Positions 18,380-27,711 of a DNA stretch of 64,000 nt are shown one piece after another (position 1 is the stretch's first letter; the number at the start of each line of letters is the position of its first letter). The notes beneath the pieces were generated by a model. The model saw only the letters and a program-made list of their open reading frames with translations, was not told the DNA's origin and ran no database searches. The position numbers and the translations under genes are program-made. This DNA comes from Dyella sp. GSA-30 (lineage in GTDB: Bacteria > Pseudomonadota > Gammaproteobacteria > Xanthomonadales > Rhodanobacteraceae), in NCBI RefSeq assembly GCF_027924605.1, contig NZ_AP027042.1:3201524-3265523 (forward strand), written 5' to 3'.

Positions 18380-19414
18380 TTACGCCAAGCCGGCGGGCAA
18401 CTGCATGGTGATGCAATGCAGGCTGCCGTTCTGCCAGATCAGCGGGCGGCACGGTACCTGGACCACTTCGCGGCCGGGATGTGCCTTGGCGATCACCTTG
18501 GCCGCTTCGTCGTCGGCTGCATCGCCGTAGGCAGGAATCAGCACGGCGCCGTTGACGATCAGGTAGTTCGCATACGAGGCAGCCAGCCGGCGACCCTCGT
18601 CGACGATCGGCTTGGCCCAGGGCAACGGATACAGTTCGTACGGCTTGCCTTGCGGGTTACACAGCACGGCCAGTTCGCCGGCCATGCGCTGCAATTCGTC
18701 GTGGTGCGGATCGGCGCGGTCGTCGCAGGCCTGGAACACGATGCGATCGCCCGGCGCGAAGCGCGCCAGCGTGTCGATATGGGCGTCGGTGTCGTCGCCT
18801 TCAAGGTAGCCATAGTCCAGCCACAGGATGCGATCGGCATGCAGGCTCTGGCTCAGCATGGCGGTCATCTGTTCGCGCGACTGTTCCGGATGGCGCTGTT
18901 TGAGGCAGCGCCAGGTGGTCAGCACGGTGCCTTCGCCATCGCTTTCGATGCCGCCGCCTTCCAGCGCCCAGTCGATGCGTTTATGGCCGGCCTTGCCGAA
19001 CACACCCGCGTCGACCAGTCCGCCGATCAGCGCATCGTCCTGCTCGGCGCCGAATTTGCCGCCCCAGCCGGTAAAGCGAAAATCGGTGAGCTGAAAATGA
19101 CCCTGGGCATCGCGCAAGGTGATCGGCCCCGAATCGCGCAGCCAGGTGTCGTCATAGGGCAGTTCGACAAACCGGACCTGATCCTTGGCCACGCCCACGG
19201 TATCCAGCTGTTGCTGGACATGCGCGCGCAAGTCGCCATCGGCCACCACGACGATCAGTCGCTGGAAGCGGGTGATCGCAGCGGCCAGCGCCACATAGGT
19301 GGTTTCCACGTCGGCCAGGCGATCGGCCCAATCGGTGCCGGCATGCGGCCAGGCGATCAAGACGGCAGCCTGCGGTTCCCATTCCGCCGGCAGGCGCAGG
19401 GTCGAGTCGGTCAT
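18380..19414 (-). CDS. aguA: Agmatine deiminase
   Basis: AguA deiminates agmatine to N-carbamoylputrescine, the step before AguB in the arginine decarboxylase route to putrescine. The 344-aa protein has the guanidino-modifying fold with WLRDSGP near residue 92, EGGGIE near 152, DTDAHID with the catalytic histidine, and nucleophile Cys334 in GSLHCITMQLP. Length is normal for the family. It is the first gene of the aguA-aguB transcription unit. Confidence 0.96.
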   Translation of the reverse strand: MTDSTLRLPAEWEPQAAVLIAWPHAGTDWADRLADVETTYVALAAAITRFQRLIVVVADGDLRAHVQQQLDTVGVAKDQVRFVELPYDDTWLRDSGPITLRDAQGHFQLTDFRFTGWGGKFGAEQDDALIGGLVDAGVFGKAGHKRIDWALEGGGIESDGEGTVLTTWRCLKQRHPEQSREQMTAMLSQSLHADRILWLDYGYLEGDDTDAHIDTLARFAPGDRIVFQACDDRADPHHDELQRMAGELAVLCNPQGKPYELYPLPWAKPIVDEGRRLAASYANYLIVNGAVLIPAYGDAADDEAAKVIAKAHPGREVVQVPCRPLIWQNGSLHCITMQLPAGLA

Positions 19415-19482
19415 GGGGCTCTCGTAACGTGAAGAACGGGCCCCTTAGTGTAAGGGATGCGGCGCCCAAAGGGCGCCGGCAG

Positions 19483-19818
19483 TCAGTTCGCCGAACCAGG
19501 GTTCGTATTGTTGCCCGCGGGCGTATTGAGCACCGAATGGATCACATGGCTGTGCTCGAAATACACGATGAAATTGGCGTAGTCCCAGCGGTTGATGACC
19601 GGGTGCTTGGCGCTGTCGCCGCCGCGCGGAGACAGCTTGCGCTGCGGTGCGCCCCACTGTTTCTCGACCTGGGCCATGCTCAGGCCGCGGGAGGGCAGGT
19701 TCATGCCCTTTTCCTGCTGCACACGGTTGACGAGCAGGCTGTCGGCCTGCGCCACGGACGGCGCAAGTGCGATGGCCAGCAAAACGGCCAGACCCAGGCT
19801 GGTGCGATACTTGATCAT
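19483..19818 (-). CDS. Small secreted protein, SmpA/BamE-like
   Basis: The 111-aa protein has a signal peptide (cleavage near VAQA-DS, residue 25) and a short domain with RGLSMAQVEKQWGAP and WDYANFIVYFEHSHV. The order resembles the small SmpA/OmlA-type fold, in which a helix-turn motif (GMTxxQVxxxLGxP) precedes a beta-sheet. There is no lipobox cysteine, so it is probably soluble periplasmic. The function is unknown; the gene is 68 bases upstream of aguA on the same strand. Confidence 0.75.
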   Translation of the reverse strand: MIKYRTSLGLAVLLAIALAPSVAQADSLLVNRVQQEKGMNLPSRGLSMAQVEKQWGAPQRKLSPRGGDSAKHPVINRWDYANFIVYFEHSHVIHSVLNTPAGNNTNPGSAN

Positions 19819-19971
19819 GAGCTCCCCCGCAAAGCGATGCGGCGTTTTTGTAGCAGAACTGCCGAGGCTTAGCTATCGCCATCTTTGACGATTGCGATGG
19901 GGTGAGCATTCCCAGGCGTTATCATGGGCGGCTGCGGGTTGCCGCTTGCCCTGATTTGGACACCGTTATTC

Positions 19972-21870
19972 ATGATCGCCTTTCGTCATTTCGCCTTGCG
20001 CCGTGGCAGCCGCCTGCTGCTTTCCGACATCGACCTGGTCATCCAGAGCGGCTGGCGGCTGGGTGTGGTCGGCCGTAACGGCTGCGGCAAGTCGAGCCTG
20101 TTTGCCGTCCTGCAGGGCAAGCTGGAGGCCGATGCAGGCGAGCTGGACCTGCCGGCCAAGCTGCGTCTCGCCTCGGTGGCTCAGGAAACCCCGGCGCTGC
20201 CGGACCCGGCGATCGACTATGTCATGGGGGGCGATGAAGAGCTGGCTGCGGCATTGCGCGACGAGTTCGATGCCCAGGCGCGCGGCGACACCGAGGCGAT
20301 GGCCATGGCGCATCATCGCATCGAGGAACTGCACGGCTACGACGCCCGTGCCCGCGCCGGTCGCCTGTTGCACGGTCTGGGCTTTGCGCCGGAGACCCAT
20401 GAGCGTGCCGTGCAGGAGTTTTCCGGCGGTTGGCGTGTTCGCCTGAACCTGGCGCGCGCCCTGATGGCGCCCTCGGAACTGCTGCTGCTCGACGAGCCGA
20501 CCAACCATCTGGATCTCGATGCAGTGCTATGGCTGGAAGAATGGCTGCGCCGCTACCAGGGCACTTTGCTGGTGATCTCGCACGATCGCGAATTCCTCGA
20601 CGGCGTGATCTCGCACACCCTGCATTTGAATGAAGGCCGTGGGCGGCTCTACACCGGCAACTACAGCGCCTTCGAGCGCCTGCGCGCCGAGCAGTTGCGT
20701 CAACAGCAGATCGCGCACGAGCGCGAGCAGACCGAGCGCGCGCATCTGCAATCGTTTATCGATCGCTTCAAGGCCAAGGCGAGCAAGGCCAAGCAGGCGC
20801 AGTCGCGCATGAAGCGGCTGGAAAAAATGGCGGGTACCGAGGCGGTGCGCGCGGAGCGCGCCTTCCGTTTCCAGTTTGCCGTTCCCGATCGTTTACCCGA
20901 TTCGATGCTGCAGTTGGAAGCCGTCGAGGCGGGTTATCCGGGCGAGGGTACCGAGCCGCCAGCCTATATCCTGCACGACGTACGTTTTCGCCTGGAGGCC
21001 GGCGAACGGATCGGCCTGCTCGGTCCCAATGGCGCGGGTAAGTCCACCCTGGTCAAGACGCTGGTGGGCGAGCTGACGCCACTGGACGGCGAGCGCAAGG
21101 CGCATAAGGACCTGAAGATCGGCTACTTCGCCCAGCACACGGTGGAAAGCCTGCGCGAAGGCGCCAGCCCGCTCGAGCATCTGCAGGACAAGGCGCCAGG
21201 TGTCGGTGCTCAGGTGCTGCGCGATTTCCTGGGCGGCTGGAATTTCGCCGGCGACCGTGCTTTTGAATCGGTGGATGGCTTTTCCGGCGGCGAGCGTGCG
21301 CGTCTTGCGTTGGCGCTGATTGCCTGGGACAAGCCCAACCTGCTGCTGCTTGACGAGCCGACCAACCATCTCGACCTGGACATGCGCGAAGCCCTGGCCG
21401 ATGCGCTGGCCGATTTCGATGGCGCGCTGGTGCTGGTGTCGCATGACCGCCATCTGCTCGGCATGGTCTGCGACAGCTTCTGGCGCGTGGCCGACGGCAA
21501 GGTCGAAAGCTTCGATGGCGATCTGGACGACTACGCACGCTGGCTGCGTTCGCGTGGCAATGCATCGAAGAAGAAAGAAAGTGCTGCCGCGGCCGCGCCG
21601 ACAGAGTCGGCCGCGGATCGTCGCCGCGCCTCGGCGGCGCAGCGTGAAAACGAAAAAGTGTCGCGCCAGCGCATCAAGAAACTGGAAACGCGCATCGCCA
21701 CGCTCGATACCGAACTGACAACGCTGGATCAGCGTCTGGCCGATCCGGATGTCTACAACGGTTCCACGGCCGAATTGATGAAGCTCAGCCAGAAGCAGGC
21801 CGAGTTGCGGCGCGAGAAGGAAACCCTGGAAGGCGAGTGGATGGCGTTGTACGAAACGCTGGAATCCTAA
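19972..21870 (+). CDS. yheS: ABC-F ATPase YheS
   Basis: The 632-aa protein has two ABC ATPase domains without membrane segments: first Walker A GRNGCGKSS and signature FSGGWRVRLNLA, second Walker A GPNGAGKST and signature FSGGERARLALAL, with LLLDEPTNHLDLD in each half. A charged P-site tRNA interaction linker lies between, and a C-terminal coiled coil (about 540-630) follows. It matches E. coli YheS in length and along most motifs. ABC-F proteins bind the ribosomal E site. The ATG at 19972 (MIAFRHFALRRG) matches the family N-terminus. Confidence 0.93.
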   Translation: MIAFRHFALRRGSRLLLSDIDLVIQSGWRLGVVGRNGCGKSSLFAVLQGKLEADAGELDLPAKLRLASVAQETPALPDPAIDYVMGGDEELAAALRDEFDAQARGDTEAMAMAHHRIEELHGYDARARAGRLLHGLGFAPETHERAVQEFSGGWRVRLNLARALMAPSELLLLDEPTNHLDLDAVLWLEEWLRRYQGTLLVISHDREFLDGVISHTLHLNEGRGRLYTGNYSAFERLRAEQLRQQQIAHEREQTERAHLQSFIDRFKAKASKAKQAQSRMKRLEKMAGTEAVRAERAFRFQFAVPDRLPDSMLQLEAVEAGYPGEGTEPPAYILHDVRFRLEAGERIGLLGPNGAGKSTLVKTLVGELTPLDGERKAHKDLKIGYFAQHTVESLREGASPLEHLQDKAPGVGAQVLRDFLGGWNFAGDRAFESVDGFSGGERARLALALIAWDKPNLLLLDEPTNHLDLDMREALADALADFDGALVLVSHDRHLLGMVCDSFWRVADGKVESFDGDLDDYARWLRSRGNASKKKESAAAAAPTESAADRRRASAAQRENEKVSRQRIKKLETRIATLDTELTTLDQRLADPDVYNGSTAELMKLSQKQAELRREKETLEGEWMALYETLES

Positions 21871-21886
21871 AGCCGCCTCCTAACTC

Positions 21887-21912
21887 GTCATTCCGGCCTC
21901 CGCCGGGATGAC
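21887..21912. repeat. Single REP-type hairpin
   Basis: GTCATTCCGGC and GCCGGGATGAC with loop CTCC form an 11-bp stem (one G-T pair). It belongs to the same family as the larger elements and lies between the convergent yheS and lipase foldase genes, where it may also help termination. Confidence 0.75.
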
Positions 21913-21918
21913 AGCTCT

Positions 21919-22935
21919 TTATCGTCCAGCTGCGCGATCGAACGCCGCCGCACGGGTCAACTCGGATGTGCTGCTAAAAAATCGCTGCCGTAGCTGCGCG
22001 ACCAGTGCATCGTGTTGGGCCGAAGGTAGCGTCTGCTGATCGATCTGCGCACGCTGCTCGGCATATTGCGCATAGCGCGCCTGCCAGTCCTGCCGAGTCT
22101 GTTCCATCTGCACCGCCCGGTTGGCCGCTTCCGGTCCCATCGTTTGCGCTACCTGGTCACGAATCTCATCGACGGATGCACCCTGGGCCTGCAACGCCAT
22201 GACACGGGTAATCGCGGCATCCTGTTGCTGGCTGCGTTTGCGCAAGGCGCGCTCATCAGGTGGCAACTGCGCATCGAGTTGAGCGAGCCGTGCGGCCTTT
22301 TCTGGCGCAGTCAGCGATGTATCCGCGTTGATACGCAAGCGTTCGAGATCGTTGCGCTGGCGCTTCAGCTGGTCGCCGAAGAACACATCGCTCCAGCCAT
22401 CTTGCCCAAGATAGCGATCGGCCAGTTGCATGCGCTGGTCGAGACTCTGCGCGATCGCTTCGATATCCGGCCCTTTGCCTGCTTGCCCCGGAGGTCCTGG
22501 CAGTTGCGCGACGGCGGCGAGATAGGCCCGATAGCGCTGCCATAAATCGACCGCCTCGGCCGCCGCAGGCTTGCGGCCCAGTTGGGTCGCGATGCTGTCC
22601 TTGACCATCAGATCGAGCGTCGACGGCGCGGTTTCATGCTGCGCCGTCAGGTAGTAGTCGAAGAACTCGCGCACCTGGCGTGTATGCGCGAGATGGCCGC
22701 CTGCATCGACAGGCAGCGTCGGAATATCCGTGCCCGCCAGCGAGGACGGGGTCGCGGTGGAAGAGGTTGCTGCGAGGCCGGATGGCGTTGCCAAAGAAGG
22801 CGCCGATGCCGCGGGCTGCGACATTGGTGCCGAGGGCTGGTGCTCGGACGTCGAATGTCCGGTAGCGAGCAGCGCAGCCGCTGCCGCACCTGCCATACCC
22901 AGGACAACCATCCAGCCGGCACCGGTAAAACGCAT
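21919..22935 (-). CDS. lifO: Lipase-specific foldase (lipase chaperone)
   Basis: The 338-aa protein has an N-terminal membrane anchor (about 8-26), a Ser/Ala/Pro-rich linker, and a helical foldase domain. VREFFDYYLTAQHE near residue 88 matches the Lif hallmark RxxFDY(F/C)L(S/T)A. Lif proteins stay in the inner membrane and fold the secreted lipase in the periplasm before type II export. The gene begins two bases after the stop of the lipase gene, the standard lipase-foldase operon. Confidence 0.93.
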   Translation of the reverse strand: MRFTGAGWMVVLGMAGAAAAALLATGHSTSEHQPSAPMSQPAASAPSLATPSGLAATSSTATPSSLAGTDIPTLPVDAGGHLAHTRQVREFFDYYLTAQHETAPSTLDLMVKDSIATQLGRKPAAAEAVDLWQRYRAYLAAVAQLPGPPGQAGKGPDIEAIAQSLDQRMQLADRYLGQDGWSDVFFGDQLKRQRNDLERLRINADTSLTAPEKAARLAQLDAQLPPDERALRKRSQQQDAAITRVMALQAQGASVDEIRDQVAQTMGPEAANRAVQMEQTRQDWQARYAQYAEQRAQIDQQTLPSAQHDALVAQLRQRFFSSTSELTRAAAFDRAAGR

Positions 22936-22937
22936 CG

Positions 22938-24056
<1,119 letters not shown>

Positions 24057-24120
24057 TCAGCGCATTAAGCCTGTGCGATTTTCAACCGACAATACGAATA
24101 TTTCGCTTATGTCGCTATTT

Positions 24121-24139
24121 ATTTTGTGGCTCACAAAAT
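24121..24139. promoter_or_regulatory. Perfect inverted repeat upstream of the lipase gene
   Basis: ATTTTGTG-GCT-CACAAAAT is an 8-bp perfect inverted repeat with a 3-base spacer, in an AT-rich stretch (24060-24220) unlike the surrounding DNA. Lying 89-107 bases before the lipase start and 166 before the plus-strand gene at 24305, it has the form of a regulator operator. The cognate protein is unknown. Confidence 0.5.
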
Positions 24140-24304
24140 CAATGTGAAGATATTTTCATGTGCATTAAATGGCATGGTTATTGCGCCATTTCATAATCAA
24201 GAAAATTCACAAACCCTTTATCTGCAGTGCCAGAGCACGCTATCGGCCTGGACGGGCATGCGGTAACCTTTCGCCCTTGTTGTTGAGCTGGTAGATATCG
24301 AGGC

Positions 24305-25225
24305 ATGCGCGAAACCACCATCGAACCGTTGCAATGGTGGTTGCCCGACCTGGCCCGCTTCAGCCCCGAACACCCCTTGCGCTCGCTGATCCCGCGGGCC
24401 GATCCCTTGCCCGAGGGACCGAAGGGATACCTAGCGGGCCTCGAAAGCTATTTCATTTGCCCGGGTGGTCTTCCCGCTGCTGCGCTGACGCGCGAGTTGC
24501 TGATGGGCGATGCCGCGGACGCGGCGTGGCTCAGCGCGGATCCCGCCTGGGTGCAACCCGATCTCAATGGCGCACGCCTGCTTGCCTGCGGGCAGCTCGC
24601 ATTGACCATGGAAGAGGCCGCCGCGTTGGCGCGGCCACTCAAGCCCGTGTTTGGCGACGCAGGCATGCTGCTGGAAGTCTCCTCGCCGGACCGTTGGCAT
24701 CTGCGGCTGCCCAAGGACAGCCAGATTCCGGCATTCGCGTCGCCGGAACGCGCCCTGGGCGAAGACCTGTTCGAGCATCTGCCACAAGGCGCAGAGGGCC
24801 GGCGCTGGCGGATGCTGATCAACGAAACGCAGATCCTGCTGCATCAGCACCCGGTCAATCAGGCCCGTAGCGAGCGTGGGTTGCCACCGGTCAACAGTCT
24901 TTGGTTCTGGGGCGGCGGTACGCTGCCTGCACATGTACGTACTTCGCTCGCCACGGTGATCGGTGACGACGTATTGCTGGGTGCGCTGGCCGGCCGGGCG
25001 GGCCTGGTCATGCAACCGCGTACACCCGCCCATGTGGCTCTGGCACGCGCCGGCGGCATGATCGATCTGCAGGACATGCCGGTCGACGTTATTGCCAATG
25101 ACTGGTGGCCGAGCCTGGAGCCGCTGCTGCGCGCGCAGCCTGTGCAATGGGTATTTGCCAGCGGCGAGCGCTTCGTGCATCGGCCATGGCATCGCTGGCG
25201 TTTCTGGCGCAAGGCGGCTCGATGA
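24305..25225 (+). CDS. Conserved protein upstream of recJ (COG4255-type)
   Basis: The 306-aa protein has no signal or membrane segment. Xanthomonadales and Pseudomonas genomes carry similar genes, often labelled a cofactor-independent phosphoglycerate mutase-like protein, but I see no metal-binding DxS/DGxxxR motif of true GpmI enzymes. Visible landmarks are LALTMEEAAAL and PPVNSLWFWGGG near residues 97 and 197. Its stop overlaps the recJ start (ATGA), so both are translated from one message. The function is not established. Confidence 0.8.
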   Translation: MRETTIEPLQWWLPDLARFSPEHPLRSLIPRADPLPEGPKGYLAGLESYFICPGGLPAAALTRELLMGDAADAAWLSADPAWVQPDLNGARLLACGQLALTMEEAAALARPLKPVFGDAGMLLEVSSPDRWHLRLPKDSQIPAFASPERALGEDLFEHLPQGAEGRRWRMLINETQILLHQHPVNQARSERGLPPVNSLWFWGGGTLPAHVRTSLATVIGDDVLLGALAGRAGLVMQPRTPAHVALARAGGMIDLQDMPVDVIANDWWPSLEPLLRAQPVQWVFASGERFVHRPWHRWRFWRKAAR

Positions 25226-26937
25226 TGCGTTTGCAGTTGCACCGGCGCAGCCTGCAGGGCGAGCCCAGAGGCTGGGGCGATGGCGTGCACCCGGTGCTGC
25301 AGCGGATTTTTGCCGCGCGCGGCGTGTTCGAACCCATGCAGGCCGAACATCGCCTGAGCCGCATGCTGTCGCCGCAGCAATTGGGCGGCATGGACGAGGC
25401 CGTCGCGTTGCTGGTCGAAGCGATTGCCCATGACTGGTCGATCCTGATCGCCGGTGACTACGACTGCGACGGCGCGACCGGTACGGTCGTCGCCATGCGC
25501 GGCTTGCGCATGCTTGGCGCGCGCCACGTGAACTACGCCATACCCAATCGCTTCGTGCATGGCTACGGCTTGAGTCCGGCGCTGGTGGAATCCTTGCAAC
25601 CCAGGCCGCAGCTGATCGTCACTGTCGACAATGGCGTGGCGAGCATCGCCGGCGTCGAAGTCGCCAAGGCGCTGGGCATCCGCGTCATCGTGACTGATCA
25701 CCATTTGCCGGGCGAGCAGTTGCCGGCCGCCGATGCGATGGTCAATCCCAATCTTTCCGGCGATGGCTTTCCCAGCAAGGCATTGGCCGGTGTCGGCGTG
25801 ATGTTCTATTTGTTGCTGGCGCTGCGTGCACGCATGCGCGAGCTGGGTAACTTCGGCGAAAGTGCCGGCCCGGATCTGTCGGTACTGCTCGATCTGGTCG
25901 CGTTAGGGACGGTTGCCGACCTGGTGCCGCTCGACTACAACAATCGCGTGCTGGTCGAGGCCGGCTTGAAGCGCCTGCGCAGCGGTCGCGGTTGCGCAGG
26001 CATCACGGCCTTGATCGAAGCAAGTCAGCGCAGCGTCGCCACACTTTGTCCGAGCGATCTGGGTTATGCCGTAGGGCCGCGCCTGAATGCGGCCGGTCGT
26101 CTCGAAGACATGCGTATCGGCGTGGAATGCCTGCTTACCGACGATGCGCCACTGGCACGGCGCTATGCGCAGCAATTGAGCGCGATCAACCAGGAGCGCC
26201 GCGACCTGCAGGCGGCGATGGTCGCCGAAGCCGAAATCATGGTGGGGCAGGCGGCGCAGACCGATGCGGTGGGCGTGGCCTTGTATGAGCCGAGCTGGCA
26301 CGCCGGCGTAGTCGGCCTGGTCGCATCCAAGCTGAAGGAGCGTCTGCATCGCCCGGTGATCGCCTTTGCGCCGGCCGGCGAAGACAACCCGCACGATTTG
26401 CGTGGATCGGCGCGTTCCATTGGCGGCTTTCATATTCGCGACGCGCTGGCCATGATCGATGCCCGCCACCCGGGGCTGATCGAACGCTTCGGCGGTCATG
26501 CCATGGCCGCCGGTCTGAGTCTGAAAACCGAGGACTACCCGCGCTTTGCCGAAGCCTTCGATGCGATCGCGCGCGAATGGCTGAGCGAGGAAGCCTTGCA
26601 GGCGATGCTTTATACGGACGGTGAGTTGCCGCCCGGCGCATTTACCCTCGATCTCGCGCGTCAGCTCCGTTACGCGGCACCGTGGGGCCAGGCGTTTCCA
26701 GAGCCCTTGTTCGACAACGTGTTCGAATGCGCGCAATGGAAACCCATGGGCGAAAAACACCTGCGCCTGAGTCTGCGCGATCCCCGGGACGGCGCCGTGC
26801 ACGATGCGGTGATGTTCAATGCCTACGACGGTACGCCTCCGCCGCGAGCGATGCGTGCAGCCTACGAGCTGGTGATCAACGACTGGCAAGGACGCGAAAG
26901 CGTACGTTTGCTGTTGCGGCATATCGAGCCGGTCTGA
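25222..26937 (+). CDS. recJ: Single-stranded-DNA-specific exonuclease RecJ
   Basis: RecJ degrades single-stranded DNA 5' to 3' in recombination and mismatch repair. The 571-aa protein has the DHH superfamily motifs in order: GDYDCDGATG near residue 75, TVDNG near 133, VTDHHLPGE near 155, GTVADLVPL near 225, and a DHHA1 part ending FGGHAMAAGL, followed by the OB-fold region. The start is the ATG at 25222 overlapping the upstream stop; a second ATG follows immediately. Confidence 0.96.
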   Translation: MMRLQLHRRSLQGEPRGWGDGVHPVLQRIFAARGVFEPMQAEHRLSRMLSPQQLGGMDEAVALLVEAIAHDWSILIAGDYDCDGATGTVVAMRGLRMLGARHVNYAIPNRFVHGYGLSPALVESLQPRPQLIVTVDNGVASIAGVEVAKALGIRVIVTDHHLPGEQLPAADAMVNPNLSGDGFPSKALAGVGVMFYLLLALRARMRELGNFGESAGPDLSVLLDLVALGTVADLVPLDYNNRVLVEAGLKRLRSGRGCAGITALIEASQRSVATLCPSDLGYAVGPRLNAAGRLEDMRIGVECLLTDDAPLARRYAQQLSAINQERRDLQAAMVAEAEIMVGQAAQTDAVGVALYEPSWHAGVVGLVASKLKERLHRPVIAFAPAGEDNPHDLRGSARSIGGFHIRDALAMIDARHPGLIERFGGHAMAAGLSLKTEDYPRFAEAFDAIAREWLSEEALQAMLYTDGELPPGAFTLDLARQLRYAAPWGQAFPEPLFDNVFECAQWKPMGEKHLRLSLRDPRDGAVHDAVMFNAYDGTPPPRAMRAAYELVINDWQGRESVRLLLRHIEPV

Positions 26938-27047
26938 TTTACCGCACTACGATCGATACGGGAATTAGCCCACTCCTTCACGCCTCTTTATCCCCGCAAG
27001 GCTCAGCTTAGCGTCGTGTAACGCGACAACAGTCGCAGGAGGCCACC

Positions 27048-27425
27048 ATGATTGTGCAAATGACCGATCTGCCGGCTGGCGTGCTCGGATTTACTGCGCA
27101 CGGCCAGGTTACGGCCAGGGACTATGAGTCGATCCTGATACCGGATATCGAAGCGGCGTTCGCGCTCACTCCGAAATTGAGCATGGTGTTTCACCTGGGC
27201 GAGGACTTTACCGGCTTCGATGCCGGCGCCATGTGGGACGACGTGAAGTTCGGCTTCCGCCATATCACCGGTTGGGAGCGCATTGGCATCGTGACCGACG
27301 TGGGCTGGATACGCACGATGTGCAAGATGTTCGGCTTTGCCGTGCCCTGCGAGTTGAAGCTGTTTCACAACAGCGAACTTCAGGAGGCCAGGGACTGGGT
27401 TGCCGAGATGCACGAGATGGCGTGA
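27048..27425 (+). CDS. SpoIIAA/STAS-like domain protein
   Basis: The 125-aa soluble protein fits the SpoIIAA-like family (PF11964): a short sheet, LSMVFHLGEDFTGFDAGAMW in the middle, and an ERIGIVTDVGWIRTM strand-helix. Members are related to STAS anti-anti-sigma domains but usually lack the phosphorylated serine; their role is unclear. An AGGAGG ribosome-binding site precedes the ATG at good distance. It lies 55 bases upstream of the asnB leader reading frame on the same strand. Confidence 0.85.
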   Translation: MIVQMTDLPAGVLGFTAHGQVTARDYESILIPDIEAAFALTPKLSMVFHLGEDFTGFDAGAMWDDVKFGFRHITGWERIGIVTDVGWIRTMCKMFGFAVPCELKLFHNSELQEARDWVAEMHEMA

Positions 27426-27480
27426 CGGGCACCACGGTTGGGTGCTTGCGCCGGCGCCCGCCTTGTGTTGAAGTCGACCC

Positions 27481-27606
27481 ATGACTTCCGTCGCCACCAG
27501 CTCGCATCTGAACTACGCCGCCCATGAGGCACGTGGCCCGGTTGCTGCTGGCCTGAATAATAACGCCAATAATAATCCCCGCATTGACGGGTGGGCCGGC
27601 GTGTAG
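27481..27606 (+). CDS. Asn-rich leader peptide of asnB (41 aa)
   Basis: This small frame begins at ATG 27481 and ends at TAG 27604-27606. Codons 26-32 read Asn-Asn-Asn-Ala-Asn-Asn-Asn (27556-27576), and codon 11 is also Asn. Five of the six clustered codons are AAT, an unusual choice in such GC-rich DNA. The frame has an in-frame stop just upstream, so ATG 27481 is its first start; the ribosome-binding site is weak (GAAG). An intrinsic terminator and then asnB follow. This is the layout of amino-acid attenuation leaders such as those of his and trp, with the control codon matching the product of the downstream enzyme. Translation has not been shown. Confidence 0.75.
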   Translation: MTSVATSSHLNYAAHEARGPVAAGLNNNANNNPRIDGWAGV

Positions 27607-27658
27607 ACGAGATAAAAGTCATCACATACGCAAAGGGCCCGCCAACCGCGGGCCCTTT
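27534..27658 (+). promoter_or_regulatory. Predicted transcription attenuator of asnB (alternative RNA pairings)
   Basis: Three overlapping pairings can be drawn. Segment 1 TGGCCCG (27534-27540) pairs with segment 2 TGGGCCG (27592-27598). Segment 2 GGTGGGCC (27590-27597) pairs with segment 3 GGCCCGCC (27636-27643), all eight bases with one G-U. Segment 3 (27632-27642) pairs with segment 4 (27648-27658) as the terminator. A ribosome stalled at the Asn codons covers the stretch after segment 1, leaving segment 2 free to sequester segment 3 and prevent termination. A ribosome reaching the stop at 27604 would mask segment 2 and allow termination. This was found by eye, without folding energies. 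Confidence 0.65.
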
Positions 27659-27663
27659 TTTTT
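27632..27663 (+). terminator. Intrinsic terminator in the asnB leader
   Basis: AAAGGGCCCGC (27632-27642), loop CAACC, GCGGGCCCTTT (27648-27658) gives an 11-bp perfect stem followed by Ts to 27663. It ends 48 bases before asnB and after the leader stop, so it serves either the upstream gene or, more likely, attenuation. Confidence 0.9.
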
Positions 27664-27711
27664 GTCATGTCGTTTCGGGCTCCAACAACGTCAATCGAAG
27701 GGAAAGCCAAC

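Noticed and set aside
27632-27663. Simple terminator of the SpoIIAA-like gene
   Set aside because: It lies 207 bases after that gene, behind the Asn-rich frame and with a matching antiterminator pairing, so attenuation of asnB explains the layout better. It remains the fallback reading.
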